Below the pieces are notes generated by a model that saw only the letters and a list, made by a program, of their open reading frames with translations, was not told the origin of the DNA and searched no databases. This document shows, piece by piece, positions 63,731 through 64,000 of a stretch of 64,000 bases of DNA (its first letter is position 1; each line of letters starts with the position of its first letter). Source of the DNA: Eublepharis macularius (taxonomy: Eukaryota > Chordata > Lepidosauria > Squamata > Eublepharidae); the NCBI RefSeq assembly GCF_028583425.1, contig NC_072801.1, positions 10,126,001 to 10,190,000 of the forward strand, read 5' to 3'. A program made the translations under genes and the position numbers.

Positions 63731-64000
63731 GCCAGTTTGGTGTAGTGGTTAAGTGCGTGGGACTCTAATCTGGAGAGCCGTGTTTGATTCCCCACTCCTC
63801 CACTTGAAGCCAGCTGGGTGACCTTGGGTCAGTCATAGCTCTTCTAGAGCTCTTCTAGAGCTCTCTCAGCCCCACCCACTTGACAGGGTGTTTTGTTGTG
63901 GGAATAATAGTAACATACTTTGTAAACCACTCTGAGTGGGCACTAAGTTGTCCTGAAGGCAGTATATAAATTGAATGTTGTTGTTATTATTATAGATTTT
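63731..64000 (+). repeat. tRNA-derived SINE, best copy (runs off the window)
   Basis: GCCAGTTTGGTGTAGTGGTT (A box), GTGTTTGATTCCCCACTCCT (B box), GGTGACCTTGGGTCAGTCAT, CTCTGAGTGGGCACTAAGTT, GTCCTGAAGGCAGTATATAA and a (GTT/ATT)n end. Used as the reference for the split copy at 35775. Confidence 0.88.

Noticed and set aside
63731-63810. tRNA gene
   Set aside because: A and B boxes are present, but the sequence continues into a SINE body shared with several other copies; no cloverleaf was confirmed.
1-64000. LTR retroelements, endogenous viruses or Polintons
   Set aside because: No paired long terminal repeats and no gag, protease, integrase, capsid or envelope-like frames were recognised.

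Overview
The window is vertebrate genomic DNA, almost certainly from a squamate reptile (lizard or gecko type). The evidence is two multi-exon host genes with vertebrate proteins, plus a repeat mix typical of squamates: L1, CR1, Penelope-like ends, tRNA-derived SINEs, a 5S-rRNA-derived SINE, and many short hairpin DNA transposons. Species cannot be fixed from the sequence alone.

Host genes. (1) AP5Z1, the zeta subunit of the AP-5 adaptor complex, lies complete on the + strand at 9905-26206. It has 17 coding exons with GT-AG introns; the exon lengths sum to 2430 nt, an open frame of 809 aa. A CpG-rich promoter region (about 9350-9960) precedes it and an AATAAA lies at 26367. (2) RADIL, a Rap-effector scaffold, lies on the - strand. 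Its last ten coding exons (62400-62556 down to 31048-31153, 609 codons in frame) encode the DIL region, a linker and the C-terminal PDZ domain. The RA and FHA exons lie beyond the right edge. The two genes are tail to tail, as at human 7p22. AP5Z1 acts in late-endosome/lysosome sorting and RADIL in Rap1-controlled adhesion, so they share a neighbourhood and not a pathway.

Layout. 1-700: 3' end of a Penelope-like element (GIY-YIG endonuclease plus a hammerhead ribozyme). 722-4740: L1 with a nearly intact ORF2 (one stop codon). 4741-5448: possible L1 3' transduction, then a second L1-like tail. 7434-8152: an ORF1-only L1-derived insertion with target-site duplications. 9.2-26.4 kb: AP5Z1, with introns carrying Penelope ends, SINEs, hAT hairpins and fold-backs. 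26.4-31.0 kb: intergenic, repeat-rich. 31.0-64.0 kb: RADIL, whose introns hold a Helitron carrying a 51-bp minisatellite (35938-37623) inserted inside a SINE, four to five hAT elements with 8-bp duplications, a CR1 copy split by a hairpin element, and a TA-flanked element with 130-bp inverted repeats around a minisatellite (57793-58820).

The most interesting non-gene signal is a series of hammerhead-ribozyme cores in the Penelope-type ends, both canonical and decayed. They include a fold-back in which the ribozyme caps a long helix (12085-12263) and a locally amplified ribozyme-core array with a 40-bp period (14207-14345), both in AP5Z1 introns. No complete new protein-coding system was found.
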